From Natrinema caseinilyticum (GTDB lineage Archaea; Halobacteriota; Halobacteria; Halobacteriales; Natrialbaceae): a DNA stretch of 64,000 nucleotides. The stretch lies in contig NZ_CP100445.1 of the NCBI RefSeq assembly GCF_024227435.1, forward strand, positions 2,787,369 to 2,851,368, written 5' to 3'. The translations under genes and the position numbers were made by a program. Of this stretch, positions 26,893 to 36,266 are shown piece by piece; the first letter of the stretch is position 1, and each line of letters opens with the position of its first letter. The notes beneath the pieces were generated by a model that saw only the letters and a list, made by a program, of their open reading frames with translations, had not been told where the DNA came from and searched no databases.

Positions 26893-27729
26893 CTACTCGA
26901 GTTTGTCGAGGCCGTCGAAGAAGTCGGCCTGCGGTCCGGCCAGCGTGACGGAGTCATCCGCGAGCGTGACGGATATCGTCGCGGGCGGCTCGAGTCGCCG
27001 TCGGTTTCGTCCGTCGCTGATCGCGTAGGCGCTCTCGGTTCCGGAGATGGTGAGGGTGAGTTCGGCCGTCGGTTCGACGACCAGCGGCGGCATCGAATCG
27101 CTGGCGGCCATCTGCGTCACGACGAGCGCGTCGGCCGACGGGTGCACCAGCGGTCCGTCCTCGCTGAGATTGTAGGCGGTGGACCCGGTCGGCGTACAGA
27201 CGAGCACGCCGTCGACGTGGCTTTCGGTGTACCGCTGCCCGTCGACGCGAACCTCGACCGTCGCGCCACCGCCGGGGCCTCGCCGCGGTCCGTGGACGAG
27301 AATCTCGTTCAGCGCGGGCTCGAGCGTCCAGTCCTCGTCGACGCCCGTCGCCTGGAGGCGGGTCAGTTCGCGCCCGTCCACGGCGCCCGTTTCCTCGAGT
27401 TCGGCGACGAGATCGGTGACGACCGCGAGCGCGTCGTCCGGAGCGACGGCGTTGAGAAAGCCGACTTCGCCGAGATTGACGCCGAGAATCGGCGTCGGGC
27501 CGACCTCGCGGGCGACGAACAGTAACGTCCCGTCGCCGCCGATGCTTACGACGAGGTCGCGACCTCCCATCGCAGAAACCGGGACGGCGGTCTCCCCGAT
27601 CGCCCCGCCGGTCGCCTCGTCGACGACGACGTTCGCACCCTCCTGTTCGAGGGCGTCGACGAGGTCCGCGGCGAGTTCCTGTGCACGCTCGTTGTCGCGC
27701 TGGGCGACGATTCCGACGGCGACGTCCAT
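26893..27729 (-). CDS. NAD kinase family protein
   Basis: A 278-residue ATP-NAD kinase-type protein that would phosphorylate NAD(H) to NADP(H). Motifs are SIGGDGTLLFVAR (GGDG), GVNLGEVGFLNAV, ALNEILVHG and the second conserved block DGVLVCTPTGSTAYNLSEDGPLVHP. Two adjacent ATGs (27732, 27729) are possible starts. It converges with the FrnE gene. NAD synthetase is also encoded in this window (35422). Confidence 0.88.
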   Translation of the reverse strand: MDVAVGIVAQRDNERAQELAADLVDALEQEGANVVVDEATGGAIGETAVPVSAMGGRDLVVSIGGDGTLLFVAREVGPTPILGVNLGEVGFLNAVAPDDALAVVTDLVAELEETGAVDGRELTRLQATGVDEDWTLEPALNEILVHGPRRGPGGGATVEVRVDGQRYTESHVDGVLVCTPTGSTAYNLSEDGPLVHPSADALVVTQMAASDSMPPLVVEPTAELTLTISGTESAYAISDGRNRRRLEPPATISVTLADDSVTLAGPQADFFDGLDKLE

Positions 27730-27958
27730 CATCCGTGGCTACCCGCCCCGTCGTCAAAAAGCCACGCTTGTCCCGGCGGCGGCAACAAGGTTAATCGGGC
27801 TGGAACGAATCCGGACATCTACCCCCGCGACGATCTCGTCGCAGTGTCCAGTATGGCGTCCGTCCACTCGAGTACGCGTCCGTCGTGTCGCCCGCGTCGC
27901 CAGCCCGGCTCCTCGTGGCGTTCGGCCGCGCCGTGGCCCCTTCCCGCAGGTGATCGCC

Positions 27959-29064
27959 GTGAGTGACGACACCGACGATTGGTTCGAACGCGCACTCGAG
28001 GACGAGGACGAGGACGGAGCCGCGGACGAGACCGGGTCGCCCCCTCTCGACGACGAGCGGGGCGATTCGGGGGCCGAGAAGCAACGCGACTTCGGAGTCG
28101 AGGAACTGACCGGTCCGGGGACCGAAGAGAGGCGTGAAGCAGGTGCCGAAGAGAGGCGTGAATCGGGGGTCGAAGAGCGCGTCGATGATGGTGACGACTC
28201 GCTGTTCGAGGACGATTTCGGCGCAGCACTCCAGGACGTCGAGTCGCCGGCGATCGGCGACGGCGACCCGGATCTCGCCGCGAGTGGCGGGCCGGAAGGG
28301 TTCGAAGATCTCGATTTCGTGTTCGCGGGAGGCGACGAACCCGATTTCGACGAGGAGATCGACTCGGAGCTTCCTCGGCTCGACCTCGGAATCGAGGGCC
28401 TCGATCGGATGATCCAGGGCGGTATCCCGGAACGCTCGCTGATCGTCGCGATGGGCAGCGCCGGCACCGGCAAGACGACTTTCGGCCTCCAATTTCTCAA
28501 CCACGGCCTCGAGCAGGGCGAGCGCGGCGTCTGTATCACGTTAGAAGAGAGCCGCGAGCGGGTCATCAACAGCGCGACCGAGAAGGGGTACGCCTTCGAC
28601 GAGTACGCCGCCGCCGGACAACTCGCCGTCGTCGACGTCGATCCGATCGAGATGGCAAACAGCCTGGCGTCGATTCGCAACGAACTCCCGTCGCTCGTCG
28701 AGGAGTTCGGCGCGTCGCGGTTCGTGTTGGACTCCGTCTCGTTACTCGAGATGATGTACGAAAACCGGGCGGACCGGCGAAACGAAATCTACGATTTCGC
28801 CCGGAGTTTGAAGGAGGCGGGCGTCACCGCCTTGTTGACCAGCGAGGTATCGCCCGACACGTCGTACGCGTCGCGATACGGAATCGTCGAGTACCTCACT
28901 GACGCCGTCTTCGTCCTGCAGTACGTTCGACCGGACGACTTCCGCGAGACGCGGCTGGCAATCGAGATCCAGAAGATCCGCGACCGAACCACTCCCGAGA
29001 AAAGAAACCGTACGAGATCACCACCGACGGAATCTCGGTGTATCAGCAAGCGAACCTGTTCTAG
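27959..29064 (+). pseudogene. KaiC/RAD55-like ATPase with a C-terminal frameshift
   Basis: A RecA-fold ATPase of the haloarchaeal KaiC-like type. It starts at GTG 27959 (GTG 27950 is also in frame) with an acidic 130-residue leader containing repeated EERRE(A/S)G segments. Walker A is GSAGTGKTTFG (about 165-175) and Walker B is FVLDSVSLL (about 255). After KIRD at 28984 the frame departs from the family, while the next frame continues directly with NHSREKKPYEITTDGISV and a normal QQANLF ending at TAG 29062-29064. A single lost base near 28985 explains this. In the unshifted frame the protein would run on to 29185 with an Arg/Ser-rich tail. It may be a real mutation or a sequencing error; the ATPase core is intact. 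Confidence 0.8.
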
Positions 29065-29085
29065 CGGCCGCTGCGGCCTCGAGTT

Positions 29086-29142
29086 TGCACTTCCGGTTCG
29101 AGCCCGCACTTCCGGTTCGAGTTCGCGCTCCGACCTCGAGTT
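29086..29142. repeat. Three imperfect 19-bp tandem repeats
   Basis: Units run 29086-29104, 29105-29123 and 29124-29142. The first two differ at three positions and contain ACTTCCGGTTCGAG; the third is more diverged. They lie just after the KaiC-like gene. Function is unknown; replication slippage is the simplest origin. Confidence 0.6.
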
Positions 29143-29279
29143 CGCGTTGCGATTTCGGGTCGCGAAGCCGATTCTAGTTCGGTGAGTGAACTGTTGCAGT
29201 GGCTTTCGAACGGGTAACTCCGTGTTAGGGCGGCGTTCGTTGCCCATACTTTTGCGGGCAGAACCGCCATGATTCCCGT

Positions 29280-29576
29280 ATGGCGCAACGGACGACGGCC
29301 GACGAAACACTGCCTCGAGAAGAACTCTCCGCGTATCTCCGAGACCTCGCCGCCGAGTTCGAGCAGGGAGGCGGATCGATGGAGGACGAACCCGAACCGG
29401 GAGAGGACGAACCTGAACCGGGAGCGGATGAAACGGTTACCGTTCCAGTCGGGAACAAGAACGTGTCGCTCCATCCGCCCCACCACGTCGACGTTTCGAT
29501 CGAGGTCGTCGAACGGTCTTCGATGCTCCGGGGGAACCGCGAGACAGTCGATATCGAACTCAGCTGGAAGCCCTAA
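29280..29576 (+). CDS. Amphi-Trp domain protein
   Basis: A 98-residue soluble protein. The ending VDIELSWKP and the paired strands (TVTVPVGNKNVSLHPP, VDVSIEVVERSS) are the hallmark of the short amphi-Trp domain common in haloarchaea. An acidic insert with two copies of EDEPEPG, from an 18-21 bp tandem duplication, sits between helix and strands. Role is unknown. A TATA-like CATACTTTTG lies about 30 bp before the ATG. The next gene starts one base after the stop codon. Confidence 0.8.
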   Translation: MAQRTTADETLPREELSAYLRDLAAEFEQGGGSMEDEPEPGEDEPEPGADETVTVPVGNKNVSLHPPHHVDVSIEVVERSSMLRGNRETVDIELSWKP

Positions 29577-29577
29577 C

Positions 29578-29940
29578 ATGGCCGTCGCGGACTCCATCCT
29601 GATCTTCGCCCTCAGTTTGCTCGTGGGAACAGTCGGCATCCTCGCGGGTGCACGGCTCGTCCTGGACCGTGATGCGGGGTTCGTGAACGCGGCGATGACG
29701 GCGTTGATCGGCGCCGTCGCCTGGGCGGTCACGAGCTTTTTCGTCGGTTGGATCCCCGTTCTGGGTATCTTGCTGATGCTGGTCATCTGGGTCGGTATCA
29801 TCAACTGGCGATATCCGGGCGGCTGGGGATCGGCCGTCGCGATCGGCTTCGTCGCCTGGATCGTCGCGGTGGGAATCGTCTACGCGTTCGCGGCAGTCGG
29901 TATCGTCACACCCGACGTGCTCGGCATTCCGGGGATCTAG
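29578..29940 (+). CDS. Four-helix membrane protein
   Basis: A 120-residue hydrophobic protein with about four helices (SILIFALSLLVGTVGILAGA, AALIGAVAWAVTSFFVGW-like, VLGILLMLVIWVGIINW, AVAIGFVAWIVAVGIVYAF). It starts one nucleotide after the amphi-Trp stop, so the two are probably co-transcribed. Conserved in haloarchaea to my knowledge, without a known function. Confidence 0.7.
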   Translation: MAVADSILIFALSLLVGTVGILAGARLVLDRDAGFVNAAMTALIGAVAWAVTSFFVGWIPVLGILLMLVIWVGIINWRYPGGWGSAVAIGFVAWIVAVGIVYAFAAVGIVTPDVLGIPGI

Positions 29941-30025
29941 CCCGTCGACGGCCCGGGAATTTCCACCGGGAAAGAACGTGGCAAACTCCTTTGTCCGTCC
30001 GCTCGAGAGGGCTACGTAGACAGCG

Positions 30026-30463
30026 ATGTACGAGACGATCCTGTTTCCAACGGACGGCAGTGACCACTCGAAAACCGTCGCGGACCACGCGACCGACGTC
30101 GCGGCAACGAGAGACGCGACCCTCCACGTCCTCTCCGTCGTCGACGACCGCGCCTTCCTCGTTCTCGACGACGACCGTATCGAGCGCGTCCGCGGGGACC
30201 TCGAGGAGACGTCTCGAGCGGCGGTCGACGAAGCGGCCACCCGGGCTGCCGATCGCGGTGTGGAGACGGTGACGGCGGTCGATACCGGTCACCCGGCCGA
30301 GTGCATCGTCGACTACGCCGCCACCAACGACGTGGATCTGATCGTCATGGGAACGAGCGGCGACGAATACGAACGCAACGTCGTCGGCAGCGTTTCCCAG
30401 CGCGTCGTCCGCGAGGCCCCGGTCCCCGTCACGACCGTCGGCCCGAGCGTCAGATCGGACTGA
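30026..30463 (+). CDS. Universal stress protein (UspA family)
   Basis: A 145-residue alpha/beta protein. It opens with YETILFPTDGSDHS and ends with the nucleotide-binding motif GTSGDEYERNVVGSVSQRVVREAPVPV, so an ATP-binding Usp fold is likely. Cytoplasmic, single-domain. Haloarchaea carry many such genes and the specific stress cannot be told. Confidence 0.9.
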   Translation: MYETILFPTDGSDHSKTVADHATDVAATRDATLHVLSVVDDRAFLVLDDDRIERVRGDLEETSRAAVDEAATRAADRGVETVTAVDTGHPAECIVDYAATNDVDLIVMGTSGDEYERNVVGSVSQRVVREAPVPVTTVGPSVRSD

Positions 30464-30642
30464 CGAGCCCGTCATTGCGAGCGCGAGCGCATCGCATCAC
30501 CCAGATCCGACGGTCGCACTCGGACGCGACGGTCGATCGACCGATCGAAACCGGTTCCAACACACCGATCGCCGGTTCTCGAGCGGGCCTGTCGATTTCG
30601 TTACACACGGTTTGATGTGTTCCTGGTCCCAACTAGGGGGAG

Positions 30643-32136
30643 ATGCGTCGCTCGTTCGTGATCGCCGCAGTCCTGCTCGTTCTGGCGTTCGTGCTGGTCG
30701 GCGGTCCGTCGATGGTCCTGTCGCTGTCGACCGGGCAGATAGCATCGGAGGACGCGACGAGAACGAAGACGGTCGATCCGAACGCGGCTCCGGACGTCGT
30801 CACGTTCGAAGACTCCGAGAGCGGTTTCTGGCGGTATCTCAGCCCGCGTCAGGGGTTCCAGAAGCGGAGCCCGATCAACGTGATCGTCCGCGGCGACGTC
30901 GACGACGTCGAACGGGTCCTGACCGAAGCGGGCGACGGCGACTGGTCGGAAGTCAACGAATCGGAGGAAGTGGCGCTCCCGGACACGTACGCGCTCTTCG
31001 GCGGCGGGAACGCCACTGAAAACGAAACCGCAGCGGCGAACGAAACGCTGCCTAACGCGTCCGAATCGAACGCCACCGACGAATCGCTCGCCAACACGAC
31101 CGACGACGAAACCGCGTCGGACCAATCGCAGGGCCGCGTTCCCGATCTCGACTGGGGCGAAGCCGACGGCGGTATCCGATACGCCTATCTCGACCCCGGT
31201 CCGAACGAGCGCGGCTACTGGACGACCGAAACGCTTCAGCTCGAGGACGGCGACTACTACGGCCAGCGATATCACATCCGGCTCTACGAAAGCCCCAACG
31301 AGGACGACGACTGGGTCGCCATGCAGACCCACACCGAACACTTCGACTGGTTCACACTCAGACACCGCGTCGACGGCGCCAAAGCCGCCCAGAAGAAGGT
31401 CGAGTCCGAGTTCATGTCCCATCCGCGGGTCGACACACAGGACGACGTCAGCCGTCTCTACCTCGCCAACGGCGGTCCGTCGGATACCGACGGGTGGGTG
31501 TCCCTCGTCGAACTCGCCGGGTTGTTCGTCGTCCCCACGCTGATCGGCGTCCGCGTCCGCGGGCGCGGCCTCGATACCGACACCGACAGCGGAACGAGCC
31601 AATCCACCGAGCGGGTCAGCCAGCGGACGCCGGCCGCCATCGACGACCACTTGACGGACGTCGACCGCCGTCGGATCGCCGCCGCCGCCGCACGCCTCGA
31701 GACCGGCCACCTCCTGCTCGTGGTCACTATCCTCGGGCTCTACCTCGGTGTCCGGACGAGCGGTATCTTCCTCGAACACCGGGCCGAATTCCTCACGCCC
31801 CACCAGATCGCGGCGCTGCTCTATCCGATCATCGGCGTCGGCATTCCGGCGGCGACGTACCTGATCGCACGCGGACTCACGCGCCGCCTCGACGCCGCCG
31901 TCGTCGCTGCGGGATCGCTCGCAGTGGCGATCTGGCTCGATTACGGCCTGCTCGGCGTCGACACGCTCCCTATCGACGTCGTCGTCCAGCGGATGCTCGT
32001 CGTCGTCGCGCTCGGCCTGATCGCGGGCGGCGCGGCCAAACGAGCGGCCCGCGATTCGAAGTTCAACGACATGTTGCTGGCCGGAACCGCGATGTGGGTG
32101 CTGGTGCTGATCGGAACCCTCTTCGGGTACCTGTGA
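30643..32136 (+). CDS. Membrane protein with an LssY C-terminal-like domain
   Basis: A 497-residue protein. After a signal-anchor helix (residues 4-28) comes an extracellular part. Within it RSPINVIVRGDVDDVERVL and YYGQRYHIRLYES resemble the two ends of the LssY C-terminal domain (a PINL...G start and a RHHVRLW end). The two are separated by an Asn/Thr/Glu-rich insert with several N-x-T/S sequons (NAT, NET, NTT), possible N-glycosylation sites. The C-terminal half has about six helices. The promoter region (30611-30645) resembles the 34-bp box at 23.4-25.2 kb. Function unknown. Confidence 0.7.
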   Translation: MRRSFVIAAVLLVLAFVLVGGPSMVLSLSTGQIASEDATRTKTVDPNAAPDVVTFEDSESGFWRYLSPRQGFQKRSPINVIVRGDVDDVERVLTEAGDGDWSEVNESEEVALPDTYALFGGGNATENETAAANETLPNASESNATDESLANTTDDETASDQSQGRVPDLDWGEADGGIRYAYLDPGPNERGYWTTETLQLEDGDYYGQRYHIRLYESPNEDDDWVAMQTHTEHFDWFTLRHRVDGAKAAQKKVESEFMSHPRVDTQDDVSRLYLANGGPSDTDGWVSLVELAGLFVVPTLIGVRVRGRGLDTDTDSGTSQSTERVSQRTPAAIDDHLTDVDRRRIAAAAARLETGHLLLVVTILGLYLGVRTSGIFLEHRAEFLTPHQIAALLYPIIGVGIPAATYLIARGLTRRLDAAVVAAGSLAVAIWLDYGLLGVDTLPIDVVVQRMLVVVALGLIAGGAAKRAARDSKFNDMLLAGTAMWVLVLIGTLFGYL

Positions 32137-32241
32137 ACGCGTCGTATATTCTTTCGGATACTATCCTGCCCGGACCCGAATTCGAAACCGGTCTGTTTGT
32201 GCCAAGTCCTTAAGTCCTTGCACCGTCGTTACCAACACGAA

Positions 32242-33207
32242 ATGGCTAGTCCACCCCGCCAACGTGAACGCGATCCTGAAACGACCGAAAAAACGCAGGA
32301 CCCTGCGGATCGTGAGCGGGTGTGTGACGAGTGTGAGGGGGGAACCCTCGTCAAAAGCGAGGACCAGGGCGAACTCGTCTGCGACCAGTGTGGCCTCATC
32401 GTCGAAGGGTCGAACATCGATCACGGGCCCGAATGGCGCGCCTTCAATCACTCCGAACGGCAGAACAAATCCCGCGTCGGCGCGCCGACGACCCAGACCA
32501 TGCACGACAAGGGACTGACGACGTCCATCGACTGGAAGAACCAGGACGCGTACGGTCGCTCCATCTCCTCTGACAAACGCAACCAGATGCGCCGACTGCG
32601 AAAGTGGCAAGAGCGCATTCGAACCAAAGACGCCGGCGAACGAAACCTGCAGTTCGCCCTCTCCGAGACCGACCGGATGGCATCCTCGCTTGCAATCCCC
32701 CGATCCGTCCGCGAAGTCGCCTGCGTCATGTACCGGCGGGCTCTCGACGAAGACCTCATCCGCGGGCGCTCCATCGAGGGCGTCGCGACCAGTACCCTGT
32801 ACGCCGCCTGCCGCATGGAGGGCATCCCGCGCTCGCTCGAGGAAGTCGCGGCCGTCTCCCGCGTCGAGCGCAAGGAAATCGGTCGCACCTATCGGTACGT
32901 CGCCCAGGAACTCGGCCTCGAGATGGAGCCGGTCAACCCGAAGAAGTACGTCCCGCGCTTTTGCTCCGAACTCGAACTGTCCGAGGAGGTCCAGGCCAAA
33001 GCCAACGAGATCATCGATACGACGACCGAGAAGGGCCTCCTGTCGGGTAAGTCACCGACCGGCTACGCCGCGGCCGCGATCTACGCCGCGTCCTTGCTCT
33101 GTAACGAGAAGAAGACCCAGCGGGAGGTCTCCGACGTCGCGCAGGTGACCGAAGTCACCATCCGAAACCGGTATCAAGAGCAGATCGAAGCGATGGGCAT
33201 TCACTAG
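32242..33207 (+). CDS. Transcription initiation factor TFB
   Basis: A 321-residue TFIIB homologue that bridges TBP-bound promoters and RNA polymerase. The zinc ribbon uses Cys 28, 31, 47 and 50 (CDEC...CDQC). The B-finger/reader [21 protein letters not shown] follows, then two cyclin repeats (about 115-210 and 215-310) and the recognition helix [30 protein letters not shown] about 30 bp before ATG 32242 fits a TATA element with a very short leader. Haloarchaea have several TFBs, so a specific tfb number is not given. Confidence 0.93.
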   Translation: MASPPRQRERDPETTEKTQDPADRERVCDECEGGTLVKSEDQGELVCDQCGLIVEGSNIDHGPEWRAFNHSERQNKSRVGAPTTQTMHDKGLTTSIDWKNQDAYGRSISSDKRNQMRRLRKWQERIRTKDAGERNLQFALSETDRMASSLAIPRSVREVACVMYRRALDEDLIRGRSIEGVATSTLYAACRMEGIPRSLEEVAAVSRVERKEIGRTYRYVAQELGLEMEPVNPKKYVPRFCSELELSEEVQAKANEIIDTTTEKGLLSGKSPTGYAAAAIYAASLLCNEKKTQREVSDVAQVTEVTIRNRYQEQIEAMGIH

Positions 33208-33434
33208 TCCGCTCGATTTACGCTCGGTTGGCAGGTCGGATTTCTTCTTTCGGCGGCTCTCTTCTCCTGCATCGACGAGAGGCCGGGCGTGACAGCACCG
33301 GCGGTACCCCGCTCTGGCGCTGACACTCTAATCCGCTCGACTGAGAACTCCTCTCGCCGTTCGAACGCGACACGCGGTGGCCTCGAAGGAGTGAGCCGCC
33401 GACGAGGGAGTGAAACTAACGACGGTACCGTCGA

Positions 33435-34889
33435 TCAGTCTTCGTCGTTCTCCGTCGATTCGGGGACGGATTCTCGATTTAGCTGCCACTGTGGATATTC
33501 TGAATCGACCATTCCGCTCTCGCCGAAGCTCGATTCGAGAGATCTGACTAACAGTCGTTCGGAGAACCCCGCTACGAAGGCGATCATGAACGCTGCCAAC
33601 GGGTCGTTGAGTGGGAGCGCGAAAAGGGAGCTCAGTGCACCGCTCTCGAAGAACAGAAACAGCACGAGCGCAGCCGACGCACCGATCGTGACACGAGCGA
33701 CCGCTAACCAGTCCTGGCCGAGCGTCGGGAGTGGTTCGCTCACCTCTGGAGAGAGGCTTCGAAGTGAAAACAGTCCGCTAATGGATGCCCCGAGGATCCC
33801 GAAGAGAACAACCGCGACGTAAATCACGGGTCCGTACGTTTGCGACAGCGGGCCGAACATGTCCCAGATCCCGGACGCTGGTCGAACGAACGTCCCACGA
33901 ATCCATCCATCGAGAGGTGCGATGTACGGTCCCAGTACGTAGAGCAGCGAAAGGAGACCGAGACTCGCAATAGCGGAGAAGAGAAAGATCAGGAATTGCT
34001 GTTCGAGCTGAATGTGCGTTTCACGCACCACTCCGTCCTTCCGATCCAGTATTTTATTCGACTCGATAATATCATCGATAGAGATCGTACTGGATATCCC
34101 CTCTTGAGTCGTGAGTAAATCGAGAACGGTCTGTAGCTCCCAACCGGACAACTGGTACCGAGCTTTCGTCACCGCCTTTTTCGCTTCCCTCGTGAGGAAC
34201 TCCTCCTTCGTCGAAGGACCGTCCAGCAGTTCGTAATCCAGCGCGAGGAGTTCACGTCTGGCCGCGTCGATTCCCCGTAGTGCTATCGCTATGTATCTTC
34301 GATCGCCAAATATGGATCTTCGATCGCTAAATCCCCATTCTGCGACTGAATTATGAGCCATCGCGGCCGTCCAGCGCGGATTCTTGTACGCGCGTTTCAC
34401 TGCTTCTGCATGACACGTATCAGGGTCCTCGGGGAGGTCGATTCCTTCGCTAATGCATATTTTCAACGGGTACTCGTACCTGATCTGATTGTCCACCTCC
34501 TCGTAATCCCAGGCGACTTCGGGCGCAGTGTCGGCTCGTTCCCAAACCGCTTCTTCATACTTTCTCACCGGTTGCTCATTTCCTCTCTGTTGTTCGTCTA
34601 CTATTCGCTCTATTTCCTCTCTGTCGAGGTATTCCGGTTCATTGGTGGGCAGGGATAGACCTGCCGACTCCCTCCTTTCTGGTGAAGCTACTATATGAAA
34701 TATGTCTGATGGATCTCCGTATTCTCCCGTTTGGTGTGACTGCTCTTCGGCGGGCGGTCCGGTCCCGTCCGGAGTCAGCGGTGCGTCCGTCGTAACGCCT
34801 TCGTTCGATTCGGATGATTTCTCGTTTCGCTCGTTTTCCCGCCGCTCATTCGGATTCACCAGTCGGTATAATCGTTGGAAAGTACCCAT
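33435..34889 (-). CDS. Accessory membrane protein with soluble N-terminal domain
   Basis: A 484-residue protein of unknown family. Residues 1-70 are a polar linker and 75-270 a charged helical soluble domain that contains a run of basic and acidic helices. About four membrane helices follow, near 300-322, 350-372, 395-415 and 425-445. The last has FMIAFVAGFSERLLVRSLE, a pattern I associate with C-terminal membrane domains of many uncharacterised, often accessory, bacterial proteins. Codon use is less G/C-biased than in neighbours. The upstream side has nested inverted repeats that overlap the transcript start (next entry), suggesting tight repression. It stands between TFB and tRNA-Gly. Confidence 0.75.
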   Translation of the reverse strand: MGTFQRLYRLVNPNERRENERNEKSSESNEGVTTDAPLTPDGTGPPAEEQSHQTGEYGDPSDIFHIVASPERRESAGLSLPTNEPEYLDREEIERIVDEQQRGNEQPVRKYEEAVWERADTAPEVAWDYEEVDNQIRYEYPLKICISEGIDLPEDPDTCHAEAVKRAYKNPRWTAAMAHNSVAEWGFSDRRSIFGDRRYIAIALRGIDAARRELLALDYELLDGPSTKEEFLTREAKKAVTKARYQLSGWELQTVLDLLTTQEGISSTISIDDIIESNKILDRKDGVVRETHIQLEQQFLIFLFSAIASLGLLSLLYVLGPYIAPLDGWIRGTFVRPASGIWDMFGPLSQTYGPVIYVAVVLFGILGASISGLFSLRSLSPEVSEPLPTLGQDWLAVARVTIGASAALVLFLFFESGALSSLFALPLNDPLAAFMIAFVAGFSERLLVRSLESSFGESGMVDSEYPQWQLNRESVPESTENDED

Positions 34890-34890
34890 G

Positions 34891-34926
34891 CTAGTCGCTA
34901 TCAGCGACTAGCTGATAAAACTATCA
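34891..34926. promoter_or_regulatory. Nested palindromic operator before the membrane protein gene
   Basis: A perfect 9-bp inverted repeat (CTAGTCGCT ATC AGCGACTAG, 34891-34911) begins one base upstream of the start codon. Two further CTGATA/TATCAG pairs overlap it (to 34926). A minus-strand TTTTAT box near 34916-34921 places the likely transcript start inside the palindrome, so a bound protein would block initiation. Confidence 0.7.
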
Positions 34927-34995
34927 GTAGCCTTTCTGAACAACCGTTTCTGCGCACGGCACTCACGTAACTCGAGTATCCGCCCACCGAAAACA

Positions 34996-35066
34996 TGCGC
35001 CGACCGGGAGTTGAACCCGGGCTATGAGCTTGGGAAGCTCATGTCCTGCCACTAGACCACCGGCGC
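34996..35066 (-). tRNA. tRNA-Gly (CCC)
   Basis: A 71-nt cloverleaf on the minus strand. The acceptor stem GCGCCGG pairs with TCGGCGC. The anticodon stem TGAGC/GCTCA closes a loop TTCCCAA with anticodon CCC. The T arm carries GTTCAACTC. CCA is not encoded. No intron is seen. Confidence 0.95.
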
Positions 35067-35421
35067 CTATACGGTTCGCGCCGAGGATCGCGACTCCGCG
35101 GGAGTTGCTCACCACCGGCGCACTGCGCTCACTTCGCCACCCGGACCTAGCGACCGGTCGCACTTGAACGTAGCGCTCTCGAGCAATTGTATACCCGTGG
35201 ACCAGAATCGCCCTCTCGGTCCCTGTGTCGAATTCGAACGGCCCATAGTGTCTCCTCAACGGTCCGCCGATGACACCGACGATACAGCGCGTCACACCGG
35301 TCTCGTGCTTTCGACAAACGGCGGTCGAACGCTCGGTGCGCGACCCCGTAGAAACCGACCGCGCGGTCACTTTTTCCCGGAGAGGGGAGCCTATTAGACC
35401 GCTGCCTCCGAAGTGTCTCCC

Positions 35422-36216
35422 ATGATCGACCTTCGCTTTTCGGAGGCGGAACTGGAACGCCAGCGCGAATACATCACGCAGTTCATTCGCGATCAGGTCG
35501 ACGCCGCGAATGCTGACGGTGTCGTCCTCGGGTTCTCCGGCGGAATCGACAGCACGCTGACCGGCTATCTCACCGTCGACGCCCTCGGCGCCGACCGCGT
35601 CCACGGGCTCGTCCTGCCCGGGACGGTCAGCAGCGACGGGCACATGAGCGACGCCGAACGGGTCGCACAGGACCTCGGAATCAGCTACGACGTCATCGAA
35701 ATCGAACCGATCATCGGCTCCCTGCTGTCGGCGTACCCCGACGCGGAGGGCGACCACGAAGCGGTCGGTAACGCACGGGCGCGCGTCAGAGCGGTTCTGA
35801 ACTATCTCGTCGCCAATCACGAGGGCCGGCTGGTCGTCGGGACCGGAAACCGCAGCGAGGCCGCCGTAGGCTACTTCACCAAGTACGGCGACGGCGCCGT
35901 CGACTGTCATCCGATCGGGAACCTCTACAAGCGACAGGTTCGACAGCTCGCCCACCACGTCGGCGTTCCCGAGGACCTGGCCGAAAAGACCGCGACCGCC
36001 GAGTTGTGGGCCGATCAGACCGACGAGGAGGAACTGGGGATCAGCTACGAGACGCTCGACGACGTCCTCGCGACCCACATCGACGGTCCGCTCTCGGTCG
36101 CCGCGACCTGCCGCCTGCTCGAGGTCGAGAAAGAGACCGTCGAGAAGGTTCGGCGGCTGTACGAACGAAGCGAACACAAGCGCACCGTGCCGCCCGCACC
36201 GGACCCGCTCGCGTAG
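35422..36216 (+). CDS. nadE: NAD(+) synthetase
   Basis: A 264-residue NH3-dependent NAD synthetase that amidates nicotinic acid adenine dinucleotide. The PP-loop GFSGGIDSTLTGYL (about 34-47) binds ATP. GTGNRSEAAVGYFTKYGDGAVD and HPIGNLYKRQVRQLA are family signatures. No glutaminase domain is present. ATG 35422 (MIDLRFSEAEL) is preferred over an upstream in-frame GTG at 35413. Stands alone between tRNA-Gly and a GNAT gene. Confidence 0.92.
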   Translation: MIDLRFSEAELERQREYITQFIRDQVDAANADGVVLGFSGGIDSTLTGYLTVDALGADRVHGLVLPGTVSSDGHMSDAERVAQDLGISYDVIEIEPIIGSLLSAYPDAEGDHEAVGNARARVRAVLNYLVANHEGRLVVGTGNRSEAAVGYFTKYGDGAVDCHPIGNLYKRQVRQLAHHVGVPEDLAEKTATAELWADQTDEEELGISYETLDDVLATHIDGPLSVAATCRLLEVEKETVEKVRRLYERSEHKRTVPPAPDPLA

Positions 36217-36266
36217 GTGCTGTCTCAGTCACCGACTCGACCGCTCGAGTCGGCAGCTGTGACACG

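Noticed and set aside
35101-35160. Second partial tRNA-like sequence after tRNA-Gly (repeat of CCACCGGCGC)
   Set aside because: Only ten bases repeat and no cloverleaf can be drawn, so it is not an attachment site or tRNA on present evidence.
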